NCBI RefSeq assembly: GCF_932274485.2
Contig: NC_065887.2
Span: 38,211,201 to 38,275,200, forward strand
Direction: 5' to 3'
Source: Patella vulgata
Lineage: Eukaryota > Mollusca > Gastropoda > Patellidae
DNA: 64,000 nt
Shown here: piece after piece, positions 43,901 to 51,932 of the stretch
Position numbering within the stretch: position 1 is the first letter of the stretch
Layout of the letters: each line of letters begins with the position of its first letter
Notes under the pieces: generated by a model
What the model saw: only the letters and a program-made list of their open reading frames with translations
Told to the model about the DNA's origin: nothing
The model's database searches: none
Position numbers and translations under genes: made by a program

Positions 43901-46900
43901 GTATCTAATGTTGTTTGATATTAGTTGAACATGTATAAAGCTGTAGTATCTAATGTTGTCTGATATTAGTTGAACCTGTTTAAGGCTGTAATATTAGTTG
44001 ATCATGTTTAAAGCTATAACACTATGAAAATCAACTAACCTCTAAAAGTGCCTGTGCTACAAAAGCTGTATCCCATAACTGTGAACCATTCGTACCCTTA
44101 AAAATAATTTGGTTATCTATGATAAATACATACCATGTATGGCACAGAAAATTGTTAAAGCTAGGTCAATATTTTAGGCATATTATCATATTATTAAAAG
44201 TTCTTGAAAATACAACAAATACAGCTACTTACATTCATTTTCATTCCATCTAAACCAATCCTGAAAAACACAAATTTTACAATAAAAGCTTAAATATGTA
44301 ATTTTTGAATTCTCATTTAATTTACAATGTTTATGTAAGAAACGTCAGTCATGCTATAAATATTATTTTACAATACAGCATTACCGGTATCAGTAATCAG
44401 GGCTTTTATTTAATCAAAATTAAGTTTATATTTGTCATAGGGAAAACCTATTTGATTCTTAACCTTTTAATGAAATTGGCAGTCTTATTTTTAACATTAT
44501 TTATACCAGAATTGTTATCTGACTGTGCTAGGTTTTAATGTATGTTTATTATACAGGTGTCGCAGAACAACTTTAAAGGGGCATTATGGGAGATTAAATA
44601 ACGAGCTGGTAGTAGATAATGTAAAGGGAAAATTGCTGAAAATTTCAGTCAAATTGATCCACTCTGAACCAAGATATTAGCTTTTGATTTTTAGGCCTAG
44701 CCTTGGTCATCATTACTAAAGTCGGTACGATAAAAAACATAGTCTCAATTATCCATTTTTAATACAGATGCCACATAAGATTTTTTAAATACAAAACTCA
44801 AACGAAAGTGTCTTAAAAAATGCGTGAAAAATGTATTGAAGTAATAAAAGGTCCTAGACGACACTATTATTTCACAATGGCTCCATGACAGCAATAAGAG
44901 ACTGGATAATAAATATTATACCAGAGATAGTCTTTAACACGATCTTGATGCATTTTAAAGTCTGGATGATCTGGACCATCAATAAACCAGCGAACTAACA
45001 TCTGTATTACCTTGGATACCTGAAACATATCACACAAATAATACAGGTTTCTAGAGTTAGATTTGTAAACAATAAGAATATGAAAACATTTTCTTGACAG
45101 GGTTTTGAAATGGACAAACTGCATTCTGGTTCTATAGTGGAAATCTTAAATTATTTGAATCAATGCCTATCCTTCTTAAATATACTGGGTCAATGTGAAG
45201 AGATATCATTTTACTACATTTATCACTGACATTTAATATTCTTCATAGTAGAAATATTGGTTTATATAAGGATATCTTGTAGTAATCAATAGCATTGTGT
45301 CTTTTTAATAATTAAAATTTTAGTTCGATTAATTTTTGGGTTGTTTACACCACTTCATCTTTGTGCAAAGAGTTTTTTAAAAGAATATTCAGCAATTCAC
45401 CTATTTAAACTATTATCATTCTGTCCTCACAGGTCCAGATGCTTTCTTAAAAATTTCTTTAGATATTAATGGAGTGTGAAACGTAACGAAAAAAGGGGCT
45501 AATGATGATGGGCATACCAGTTTGCAATACAGTGTGCTATTTGCACGGGACCTTGTTGTTTTTTTTGGTCCATCCTTATGACTAGACACTGTTCCTTGCC
45601 AGACCGTCCATTCTGCACTACTGACAAGGGCCAAATAAACAAAAATTGAACACAATGATAATGTCTTGCTTTTAAAACTGTTTATAATAATGAGATTGTG
45701 TTATATATGAAGAGCCCCGAGGAAGAACGATCTAAGACGCTTTTTCAACGAACCCCAGTTAATGGCGCCATCTGTTTAAGCTTTCTGTGTAACAATTAAT
45801 TTCAGGTAAAAACTATCAGAGTCACATCGAACCAAGGCCCTTCTAAAATGGCCTCCTGGACAAATACGTCCATCGTACCCTTTATTTGACCTTAATTTGA
45901 CTGAAAAGTGGAAGTCAGTTGTTGTACTGGTAACTATGATTCGTATTAAACATCATTTTGAAGTTGTAATTAAACCCACACGTTGTTCTGTTCGGGTCAA
46001 GCATTCTCATCCAAAAGTCTGTTTTGCCTTTTATGCGAAAAGACAAAAATGTGACTTAGATCATTCTTCCCCTGGACTCTTCATATATATGTATGTAATT
46101 TGTAACTCACCGGTCCTATACTGATACCTTTAGTAAATTTATCATCAGCACAGATATGATCGTAACACATCTTTAATGCTTTCTCTCTAACTGATGATAT
46201 ATAACATTTCTCATATATATCCAACACATCTAAAATTATAAACACAATCATCATGTTTCAACAAGGAAGGTGACACAACCTGATACAAACATATGGTAGT
46301 GAGTGGAAGTGTCAGTTTAACATCAACATAACTAGGTTATATGGGACTAACATATGGTACATCTAGTGAGTGGAAGTGTCAGTTAAACATCAACATAACT
46401 AGGTAATATGGGACTAACATATGATACATATTAATGAGTGGAGGTGTCAGTTAAACATCAACATAACTAGGTAATATGGGACTAACATATGATACATATT
46501 AATGAGTGGAGGTGTCAGTTAAACATCAACATAACTAGGTAATATGGGACTAACATATGATACATATAGAGAGTGGAGATCAATTTTACATAACTAGGTT
46601 AAATGGGACTAACATATGATACATATAAATATCAAATTCAATAGCTACAATGCAACAATGTAGACCCCTTTGGTCCCCAAAACCCTCTCGATAAGAAATG
46701 GATAGGACTTTATCAAATAAAGAACTTACAATATGCTATATCTAGAAACCAGGTGTGTGGAGTATATAAATCAGCCAATGAACAATTGTTTCTCTGTGCT
46801 GGCCAATCAATATTCTCATAATCTTCTGTATATAGTTCCTGTATCGACATAAATAAACAATTATTTTACAAATTTTATTTACAATTTAATTCTATTATTC

Positions 46901-49900
46901 TGTAACTTTAAATATCAACATTTCTGCTGACATATGAATGTAAAATTACAGAAAACTCTAAAAACAAAACTTTACAGCATTAGAAATACTTATTATTGTT
47001 CGATTTTTTAGTCTGAAGACTAAAGAGAGATAACTCTTAACAGGAGGTCCACCAAATATGGAATCACTATCAGACCACTATAACAAATAATTTTCCAGGT
47101 GTTTCTATCAAAATTCAAGCGAAAAACAGTTATAAAGCATGTACTGCTATTTATATAAAGTGTAATTTAAATGAACCCAACATTTTTTTTTTGAGATATT
47201 TTCATAACAAGACAATATTACCTTACGTAATGATAAGATCAGTTCATCTTCTTTAGCTTTAAATCGTTTACCGTAACAGAAAGCCATGGGTAGATAGACT
47301 TGACGACAGTGACACCATAATTTAGACGGATGTACAGGTATCCAGTCAGGTAAAATCCTGTAAACATACATCCAATATATAAACCATAGAAACACAGAGC
47401 ATCAATCCTTTTTTGATCATGTATGTAGAATAACTTTCGATCTTCAGATAAATTTGTATTTGTTCATAAAGCATTGAACATACATGTAGCTTCTTATTGA
47501 TGTATTTGATACATTAAAACAACAAAAGTTTTTCAAGGGGCTATAGTTTAGTTAAAATTCTTAACTTCAGTCTGAGAATGATTTGTGAACTCAGGGCCTG
47601 ATGCAGGTTATTATAAAGTTAACTTCAACCTAATGCATTGGTCATGGTTGCAATAGCAGGGTGGAGAATTTTGCCGGACCTGCAGCGTTTCTACCTACTC
47701 TTCATCAAATTCTAACTGCCATGGGTCCTTTTACGTGCACCTTGGTTATGCTGAACATACAAGTGACTAGACAACACCTGTCAGTCACATAGACGCTATC
47801 CCTGACAATTTGGAACTGGGCTTCAAAATTCCTCCGATTCTAACTTAACTACCAATTGGAAGGTAACTAACAACTATCTTATAAATAAGAAATTACCACA
47901 TTTCTGGAAAGAGAGAATGTAAACCATCCCAACTATAAACATTTAATATAGCCAACCAAAACTTGCCCCAGGATGGAATACCTTTAGCTGTACCTGAAAT
48001 ACATAAACCTTATCTTAACCCTTTAGCTATACCGGAAATATATAATAATAAAACCTTTTTTAACAGCAAAAACATGATTTGTCACTGGTTTGTGTAAAAG
48101 AATTTAGAGAAGTCTGCCAATCTACCTGTTGAATTCAGTTGTTCACGTCCCTTCATCGGATCAAATCTCATGTTTCCAGACTGATATATCAATTTATATC
48201 TGGAAATCCTATTAAATGCTTCTTGACTAGACTGAATTTTTTTGTCATATTTGTCAAGCTTTTTAATTTTAACCCTTTGAGCGCAGAGTAACTGAAAATT
48301 TTGTGGCCTCTACACTAGGTGTTTGGGATCAAGATGTCTGAAGTCTTCATTAAACAAGTGCATACACTACAATATCTAAAATCACAGATTACATTTTTAC
48401 CTAAAGAATGAAGCACCGGTCTAGCTTTTATTGCTATATACATCATAGTTACCTAAAGAATGGAGCATCTGTCTGGCTTTGATTAAATCTGGGTCGCTGG
48501 ATGGCACGCCCAGTAATCTCATCACTACATAGTTTAACGCACAACCAAATACTGTTGGTGGACCTTCAATATGTCTGGTGAGAAAAAAGTGAAAAAACGA
48601 TAGATTACACAGATTTTATTGGCTAAATTATCAGGATTAAGATTACTAAAGGTTAGGACATTGGACTTGTGACTAGACTCTCCCACTCTTGAATTCCAAC
48701 AATATTTAAAAACACAGTCTCAAAACTACAACTGTGGAAAGTTTACAAGGCTTGGCAGACCAGGGGCCTGTTTCACGAAATTTTAACTAGTATAAAATCC
48801 AAATTTTAGTAATTTGATTGGATAATATTAGATTGATTTTAGTGCTTAGCCAATCAAAATTGAAGTATCTACTAAAATTTGGATTTTATCTTTAGTAAAA
48901 ATTTCGTGAAACTGGGCCCAGGGCAATAACTCTTAAAAAGTAATAATTCAGGGGTCTTTCTTATAATTTGTTGATTTGCAGAATATTTACAAGAATTGTG
49001 AACAGACGATTCAATCGAAAGGCCTTATTAAAATATATACATTCGTGAAATGTAGAAAATAACTTACAGTCCCCAGCCTCCGTCAGGACATTGTACAGAT
49101 CGTAAATAACGGATCATTTCTAGAGTTTGAGCTTCAGTAAACTTACTTCCTGTTATATAACAACATATAACTAAACCTGTTAAATATATAATATAACATA
49201 TAACTAAACCTGTTAAATATATAACATAACATATAACTAAACCTGTCACATATATGACAACTAAACCTGTCAAATATATAACAACGTATAACTAAAGCTT
49301 TTAAATATATAACATCCTTCACATGAATTACTGAAACAATTTATAATTTCAGTGTCAGCAGTGATAAGATAACCATCACCACAATGTAAAGATGCTATGA
49401 CGTATCATGTCGTAAAATATGTATGCCAACGGTGCTTTGTGCATGTGACATGGAAGATTATTGCTTATTTATGTTCTAATTTTTCATTTTCACAAAATCC
49501 TGATTTGGACGGAAAACATTCTATAACTTGACTGCACTGGCTGACTTTTTTGTACTACAGAATGCTAATCCCGCCAATCACAGCTCTTGTTACAAATCTC
49601 CAATCATTGAAAGTTATTTTCCGCCTGAAGTGTGAAAGGATGTTCCTGTACGATATCGAACCAACTCAAATTTTTACAGTCTGTCATTTAAGAACATGTT
49701 ACCCTTATCGACCTTATCACTGTCTCGATCACTCAGTAATCTTTTAGAGTTCACATTTTTACAGTTTGTCATTTAAGAACAAGTTACGCTTATGTAAGTC
49801 TCAACTTCTCAGTAATCTTTTAGAGCTCACATTTTCACAATTTAACATTTAAGGGATAAAAATATGACATGACCCGACAGTTAGTAAACTTTCTTCTTTT

Positions 49901-51645
49901 GGCCCTTTGAGAGAGAGAGAGAAATGGGGTTTAACGTCCACTCAACACAAACTAGGTCATTTCGGGACTAACATATGGTTTTTAATTTTTTTTTATTTCA
50001 ATAATTCGCTTGCGCGTAGGGGTCTTTAGCAGTGGGAGGAAACCGGAGGACCTGGAGAAAACCCACGAGGTTGGACAGGCGACCCTACTCCTTGTCATGT
50101 ACAACCGGGGATTTGAAACCACGCCAGTCGACTCAATGACAGACTTTATGATACAGCGCGCGCACGCTAACCATTCAGCCATCCCCCCCCCCCCCCTTTT
50201 GGCGCTTTGAATCTTGTGATAAAAAAGTTAACCGACCTGGCATAAGAAAAAGTGGACCACCATAATCTCCAGCCCAATGGCCGTCTTCAGCTTGTAATTT
50301 ACTGTAGAATTTCATTCCGTTATATGATGCCTGACTAGCTTTAGTTGGTCTTGGTAGATCTGGTGCATATTCACTCTGTCACAAAGAAAAAAAAAGTGTT
50401 AATATTAATTTGAAATTTTGAAGGCAAAACTTTAAAAAGGAAATCCAACTTTAAAGACACATTATGTAAGATTTGGATAAAGAGCTGGGCGTTTTCGTTA
50501 TAATAGTTCAAATATAGATAATTCAAAATTAAAATATTGAAAATTTCATTCTAATTACTATATTCCGAGCAACGTTATCACTGTTTGAAGTATTGACACA
50601 GATTGTTTATTATTGTAGCAATGTTACTTGTTAATCAAGACTCTTAAATTAAATGGTGATCACATTTTAATTTATTCACATCTGCGCCATCCAATGATCT
50701 TGAGAGTTGATTATAGGCTTGCCATGTGAATAAATGTCTAAATAAACACTTTTATAACATCTGAAGCCAAAATAAAAGCCTGTAATAGGCATATTTAGCT
50801 CTTACATAATGCATCTTTAATTAGAGCTTTTTTCTGGCTGTGTAGAATGAGGGGCACCCTATTTATGATCTCCCTTTAAGAAATCTAATTATCCATTCCC
50901 TAACCCTAGAATTTAACTGGAGGACAGCAGACATTAAAGAAGCTAAGTCTCTAACTCAATATCATCCAAAGTCTTTGACATTGAAAACACAAATTATTTG
51001 TGAATTTAAATCAACATTGATGTTGTGGTCTTACCGGGAAAAGATGGGCTTCTGATATCCAATATTTAAGACAAAATAAAAATGTTACCATTGGTACACG
51101 AATAGTGTACCATAATGCGTTTTAGCGCCATTTGTAACAAGGGACTCAAAGAACGAGGCTAGACATATTCCACAGTTTATATACATTCATATTATATTAT
51201 TATATGCGTTGCGACCAATTTGTGTCAATTTCTAAGTCCCAAATATTAGCGATTTAGCTCCTTTAAATGACAATTTACATAAACTGTCCATTTCTCCATC
51301 ATTCTATACATACTCCATCTTCCTCAGCAGTCAGAACAGAACAGTAGGAGAACTAAACCCTATTTCATTTCATTTCTATACATACTGTATCAAGTCCTAG
51401 AGAATATTTCTATACATACTGTATCAAGTCCTAGAGAATATTTCTATACATACTGTATCAAGTCCTAGAGAATATAGTTCAAGCATCGTCTGTTCTCTCT
51501 CGGCTTTTTCTCCATCAGGAATATAATACCACGTCTGTCGACCTTCCACATTTGTTAGACGCCATCTAGTTAGATCTGTTGCGGGCGTTGTTTTGTACGG
51601 ACCACCACGATTTCTTCGTCCGTTGTTGTTATATTTATACGGCAT
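37865..51645 (-). CDS. LSS: Lanosterol synthase (oxidosqualene cyclase), complete
   Basis: Seventeen exons with GT-AG junctions and matching phases sum to 2205 nt, 734 residues plus stop; human LSS is 732. The enzyme cyclises (S)-2,3-oxidosqualene to lanosterol in the sterol pathway and is a monotopic ER membrane protein. Seen: [16 protein letters not shown] near the N terminus, [38 protein letters not shown], the catalytic acid motif VSDCTAE with Asp459 (human Asp455), [10 protein letters not shown] with Cys537 (human Cys533), and QW repeats such as [10 protein letters not shown] and EDGGWGE. No break, missing exon or lost key residue was found, so the gene should be functional. It converges with the kinase gene. 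Introns are full of minisatellites, SINEs and MITEs; six exons have tandem duplications at an edge. Confidence 0.96.
38558..39062 (+). repeat. SINE-2 copy split by a SINE-1
   Basis: Its left part ends at CCCCTTGTCAGT (38568-38579), and the body resumes at the same 12-mer (38817-38828), running to GTTAAACTTAATCCC. Diverged: an insertion between CCATTGGCAG and the AAATAAGA block is visible. Lies in LSS intron 16. Confidence 0.8.
38580..38816 (-). repeat. SINE-1 inserted in a SINE-2
   Basis: Minus-strand copy from a short AGAGAG tail to the head CCATTCAGCCATCCAACC, with box-B-like GGATTCGAAACC. It lacks the ACGTGACAAGGAGTAGGGTC block. Flanked by CCCCTTGTCAGT on both sides, a 12-bp duplication of SINE-2 sequence. 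Confidence 0.9.
39153..39432 (-). repeat. SINE-1 copy, old
   Basis: Full-length minus-strand copy with GA-rich start, body blocks and CATTCGGTCCCCCAACCCC head. Flanks GTCACTCAACAAAGG and GTCACCCAATAGG look like a decayed target-site duplication. In LSS intron 16. Confidence 0.82.
39474..39552 (-). CDS. LSS: LSS exon 16
   Basis: 79 nt; the first base completes an Arg, then [10 protein letters not shown] and [11 protein letters not shown]. Acceptor ATTTACAG, donor GTAATG. Confidence 0.93.
39585..39805 (-). repeat. SINE-1 copy, old
   Basis: Minus-strand copy missing the CT tail, with GGGACTAACATATGGTTC, GTCTTTAGCAGTGTGAGG and CTCCTTGTCACGTACATG blocks and a head ending CCACCCAACCCC. It lies 33 bp upstream of LSS exon 16. 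Confidence 0.8.
39983..40383. mobile_element. MITE-4 copy (TTAA-flanked), one end decayed
   Basis: An inverted-orientation counterpart of 50938-51262, sharing ATATTTGGGAT, GCGCATTATGG-like blocks, TACCAATGGTA and CCCATCTTTTCCCGG. The right end TTAGAGACTTAGCTACT is followed by TTAA (40384-40387), which also begins the adjacent MITE-3. The left terminus is not recognisable. Confidence 0.7.
40388..40781. mobile_element. MITE-3 copy (TTAA-flanked)
   Basis: Bounded by TTAA at 40384-40387 and 40782-40785. The right end is CTTACATAATGTATCT, complementary to the left end of the copy at 50455. It lies 15 bp from the 3' edge of LSS exon 15, in intron 15. Confidence 0.8.
40797..41220 (-). CDS. LSS: LSS exon 15 (largest)
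   Basis: 424 nt encoding [20 protein letters not shown], then [35 protein letters not shown] and the end LLGLMSV. Contains Cys537, which in the human enzyme (Cys533) helps position the catalytic Asp, and two QW motifs. Confidence 0.95.
41218..41305 (-). repeat. 29-bp tandem repeat copying the exon 15 acceptor, x3
   Basis: CTGTAATCAG recurs at 41221, 41250 and 41279, exactly 29 bp apart. On the gene strand each unit reads CCTTCTGATTACAG followed by GTGAT, so the splice acceptor and first exon bases are present three times. The copy next to the exon is the one the reading frame needs. Confidence 0.9.
41894..41990 (-). CDS. LSS: LSS exon 14
   Basis: 97 nt: [20 protein letters not shown], then [12 protein letters not shown] and the first base of Gly. 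Acceptor TATTTTAG, donor GTAAGA. Confidence 0.94.
42000..42510. repeat. About 41-bp AT-rich minisatellite, about 12 units
   Basis: Units of the type ACACAAACAATTCAGGTAC plus ACAATACACTATACAAAATAT, imperfect, filling most of LSS intron 13. The minus-strand open frame over its left part is a repeat effect. Confidence 0.88.
42565..42714 (-). CDS. LSS: LSS exon 13: catalytic Asp
   Basis: 150 nt: [20 protein letters not shown] to [14 protein letters not shown] carries the acid that protonates the epoxide (Asp459 here; Asp455 in human). Acceptor TGTATAG, donor GTAAGT. Confidence 0.95.
42762..42792 (-). repeat. LSS: Partial duplicate of exon 13
   Basis: AGCAACAGTCTCTTCTACTA and the following AATGGA repeat 42681-42706 of the exon with two differences, 81 bp upstream in the gene. 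It has no splice acceptor and is presumably unused. Confidence 0.75.
42860..43085 (-). repeat. SINE-2 copy
   Basis: Minus-strand copy with AAATGAAATGGGGTTTTAC tail, all body blocks and a truncated head side ending near GACTAGACAATTC. In LSS intron 12. Confidence 0.9.
43332..43454 (-). CDS. LSS: LSS exon 12
   Basis: 123 nt, phase 0 at both ends: [20 protein letters not shown], then [20 protein letters not shown] and Lys. Acceptor AAATTTCAG, donor GTAGGT. Confidence 0.94.
43647..44026. repeat. 45-bp minisatellite, about 8 units
   Basis: GATATTAGTTGAACCTG followed by TTTAAAGCTGTAGTATC and TAATGTTGTTT, at 45-bp steps from 43647. It ends 14 bp from LSS exon 11. Units are nearly identical, so the array is young. 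Confidence 0.92.
44040..44096 (-). CDS. LSS: LSS exon 11
   Basis: 57 nt, 19 codons: [19 protein letters not shown]. Acceptor TTTTTAAG, donor GTTAGT. WDTAF is strongly conserved in the family. Confidence 0.93.
44233..44260 (-). CDS. LSS: LSS exon 10, 28-nt microexon
   Basis: One base completing the Trp of DYLW, then IGLDGMKMN. Acceptor GTTTTTCAG, donor GTAAGT. Supported by phase on both sides and by the conserved LDGMKM. Confidence 0.9.
44577..44765. mobile_element. MITE-3 fragment
   Basis: Begins after TTAA (44573-44576) with AGGGGCATTATGGGAGATT, and shares GAACCAAGATATTAG-like, TTTTTAGGCCTAGCC and TCATTACTAAAGTCGGTACG blocks with the reverse strand of 40388-40781. The far end is lost. In LSS intron 9. 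Confidence 0.65.
44922..45019 (-). CDS. LSS: LSS exon 9
   Basis: 98 nt: [20 protein letters not shown], then [12 protein letters not shown] and two bases of Trp. Acceptor ATGTTTCAG, donor GTATAA. Confidence 0.93.
45475..45632 (-). repeat. SINE-2 remnant, internally deleted
   Basis: Minus-strand pieces in family order: GGGGCTAATGATGATGGGCA, ATACAGTGTGCTATT, CACGGGACCTTG, TGACTAGACA and CTACTGACAAGGG. In LSS intron 8. Confidence 0.75.
45703..46088. mobile_element. MITE-7, inverted-repeat element
   Basis: The left end ATATATGAAGAGCCCCGAGG and right end CCCCTGGACTCTTCATATAT are inverted copies, with complementarity continuing through GAAGAAYGATCTAAG, about 45 bp in all. Total 386 bp without coding capacity. 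It ends 22 bp from LSS exon 8. Confidence 0.72.
46111..46229 (-). CDS. LSS: LSS exon 8
   Basis: 119 nt: two bases completing Tyr, then [20 protein letters not shown] and [12 protein letters not shown]. Acceptor AATTTTAG, donor GTGAGT. Confidence 0.94.
46301..46640. repeat. 67-68-bp minisatellite derived from the SINE-1 tail, about 5 units
   Basis: Units begin GAGTGG at 46301, 46368, 46436, 46504 and 46571. Each contains GTTAAACATCAACATAAC, ACTAGGTAATATGGGACTAA and CATATGATAC. This parallels the reverse complement of the SINE-1 3' part (GTTTAACGTCCAC, ACTAGGTCATTTCGGGACTA, ACATATGG). In LSS intron 7. Confidence 0.85.
46730..46838 (-). CDS. LSS: LSS exon 7
   Basis: 109 nt: [20 protein letters not shown], then [13 protein letters not shown] and one base of Tyr. 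Acceptor TCGATACAG, donor GTAAGT. Confidence 0.94.
47222..47357 (-). CDS. LSS: LSS exon 6
   Basis: 136 nt: one base completing Trp, then [29 protein letters not shown] and SLRK. The [11 protein letters not shown] block is a family hallmark. Acceptor TGTTTACAG, donor GTAATA. Confidence 0.95.
47650..47800 (-). repeat. SINE-2 remnant
   Basis: Degraded minus-strand pieces: AATTTTGCCGGACCTGCAGC, CCTACTCTTCATC, ATTCTAACTGCCATGGGTCC, TTTTACGTGCACC and GTGACTAGACAAC. In LSS intron 5. Confidence 0.75.
47897..47993 (-). CDS. LSS: LSS exon 5
   Basis: 97 nt: two bases completing Gly, then [31 protein letters not shown] and two bases of Trp. Acceptor TATTTCAG, donor GTAATT. Confidence 0.94.
48020..48044 (-). 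repeat. LSS: Decayed duplicate of the exon 5 acceptor
   Basis: CCTTTAGCTATACCGGAAAT repeats CCTTTAGCTGTACCTGAAAT (47981-48000) at a 39-bp step. In the duplicate the acceptor AG has become GG on the gene strand, so only the copy at the exon can be used. Confidence 0.75.
48398..48434 (-). repeat. LSS: Duplicate of the exon 4 donor edge
   Basis: TTACCTAAAGAATGAAGCAC and the following CGGTCTAGCTTTTATT repeat the exon 4 donor edge (48450-48486) at a 52-bp step with about five differences. The copied donor keeps GTAA on the gene strand. Confidence 0.78.
48453..48574 (-). CDS. LSS: LSS exon 4
   Basis: 122 nt: one base completing Leu, then [40 protein letters not shown] and the first base of Gly. 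Acceptor CTCACCAG, donor GTAACT. Confidence 0.95.
48764..48919. mobile_element. MITE-6, palindromic
   Basis: About 156 bp, mostly two long inverted arms: GGGCCTGTTTCACGAAATTT and its counterpart AAATTTCGTGAAACTGGGCC, continuing through AAAATCCAAATTTTAGTA on both sides for about 60 bp, with a short AT-rich centre containing GATTGATTTTAG. In LSS intron 3. Confidence 0.85.
49068..49176 (-). CDS. LSS: LSS exon 3
   Basis: 109 nt: two bases completing Gly, then [35 protein letters not shown] and two bases of Leu. Donor GTAAGT. The acceptor chosen (TATTTAACAG before GTTTAGTT) keeps the frame with exon 2 and restores the human-like PGL-I-C spacing; an AG at 49150 would drop nine residues. Confidence 0.88.
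49171..49330 (-). repeat. Tandem repeat copying the exon 3 acceptor, units of 33, 33 and 24 bp
   Basis: CTAAACCTGT occurs at 49171, 49204, 49237 and 49261. On the gene strand each reads ACAG followed by GTTTAG, the exon 3 acceptor and exon start. Spacings are all multiples of three, and the frame stays open through the copies ([11 protein letters not shown]). Confidence 0.9.
49911..50195 (-). repeat. SINE-1, complete young copy
   Basis: Flanked by CTTTTGGCCCTTTGA (49896-49910) and CTTTTGGCGCTTTGA (50196-50210), a 15-bp duplication with one mismatch. All body blocks and the head with box-B-like GGTTTCAAATCCCC are present on the minus strand. In LSS intron 2. Confidence 0.94.
50237..50375 (-). 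CDS. LSS: LSS exon 2
   Basis: 139 nt: [46 protein letters not shown] and the first base of Gly. Acceptor TTGTGACAG; the donor GTCGGT is weak. Confidence 0.93.
50455..50816. mobile_element. MITE-3, complete copy (TTAA-flanked)
   Basis: TTAA at 50451-50454 and 50817-50820. Ends AGACACATTATGTAAGA and TCTTACATAATGCATCT are inverted repeats; the element begins AG and ends CT. 362 bp, no coding capacity. In LSS intron 1. Confidence 0.85.
50938..51262. mobile_element. MITE-4, complete copy (TTAA-flanked)
   Basis: TTAA at 50934-50937 and 51263-51266. Ends AGAAGCTAAGTCTCTAA and TTAGCGATTTAGCTCCT are imperfect inverted repeats beginning AG and ending CT. The opposite-strand counterpart is at 39983-40383. 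In LSS intron 1. Confidence 0.85.
51327..51378 (+). repeat. SINE-2 tail fragment
   Basis: CAGTCAGAACAGAACAGTAG and a CTATTTCATTTCATTTC end: only the last 50 bp of the family. Confidence 0.75.
51380..51487 (-). repeat. 34-bp tandem repeat copying the exon 1 donor, x3
   Basis: TACTGTATC recurs at 51383, 51417 and 51451. On the gene strand each unit reads CTCTAGGACTTGATACA followed by GTATGT, so exon end plus donor are present three times. The copy at 51454 joins exon 2 in frame. Confidence 0.92.
51454..51645 (-). CDS. LSS: LSS exon 1
   Basis: 192 nt, 64 codons from ATG at 51643-51645: [20 protein letters not shown] to [23 protein letters not shown] near the start is conserved in animal LSS. 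A codon further upstream in the same frame is TTG, so MPYKY is taken as the start. A plausible acceptor (ATATTTTTCAG, exon edge at 51703) suggests that the 5' untranslated region is spliced. Confidence 0.93.
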
Positions 51646-51932
51646 GTTTTCTTGTGAAGTTTGTAGCAATCAGTTGTAGGCTACATAAATAAATGAACCA
51701 GTCCTGAAAAATATTGAATTTACACATTTAAAATTCAAACAAGTAGTAATACAAAAATCTGTAAGATTCTTAAATTGTACAAGTTAAATAATGTTCATAA
51801 AAGATTATTATTTCTAACTAATAATAATAATGACACATTTTGCACCAGCATGTTCAAGGAATGAAACACAGTAACAACTAATGTGATATGAGATATGTTA
51901 AAAAATTGGCAGATTTGTCTGGATTTGGATCT

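Noticed and set aside
43647-44026. 45-bp repeats as a CRISPR-like array
   Set aside because: Units are contiguous without unique spacers, sit in an intron of a eukaryotic gene, and end by decay: a minisatellite.
49150-49176. The nearer AG at 49150 as the LSS exon 3 acceptor
   Set aside because: It keeps phase but removes nine residues that match the family (LVICCYITG); the acceptor at 49177 fits better. Minor use cannot be excluded.
37865-51645. LSS as a pseudogene because of the many repeats
   Set aside because: All 17 exons keep splice sites, phase and catalytic residues; the sum is 734 codons plus stop with no break.
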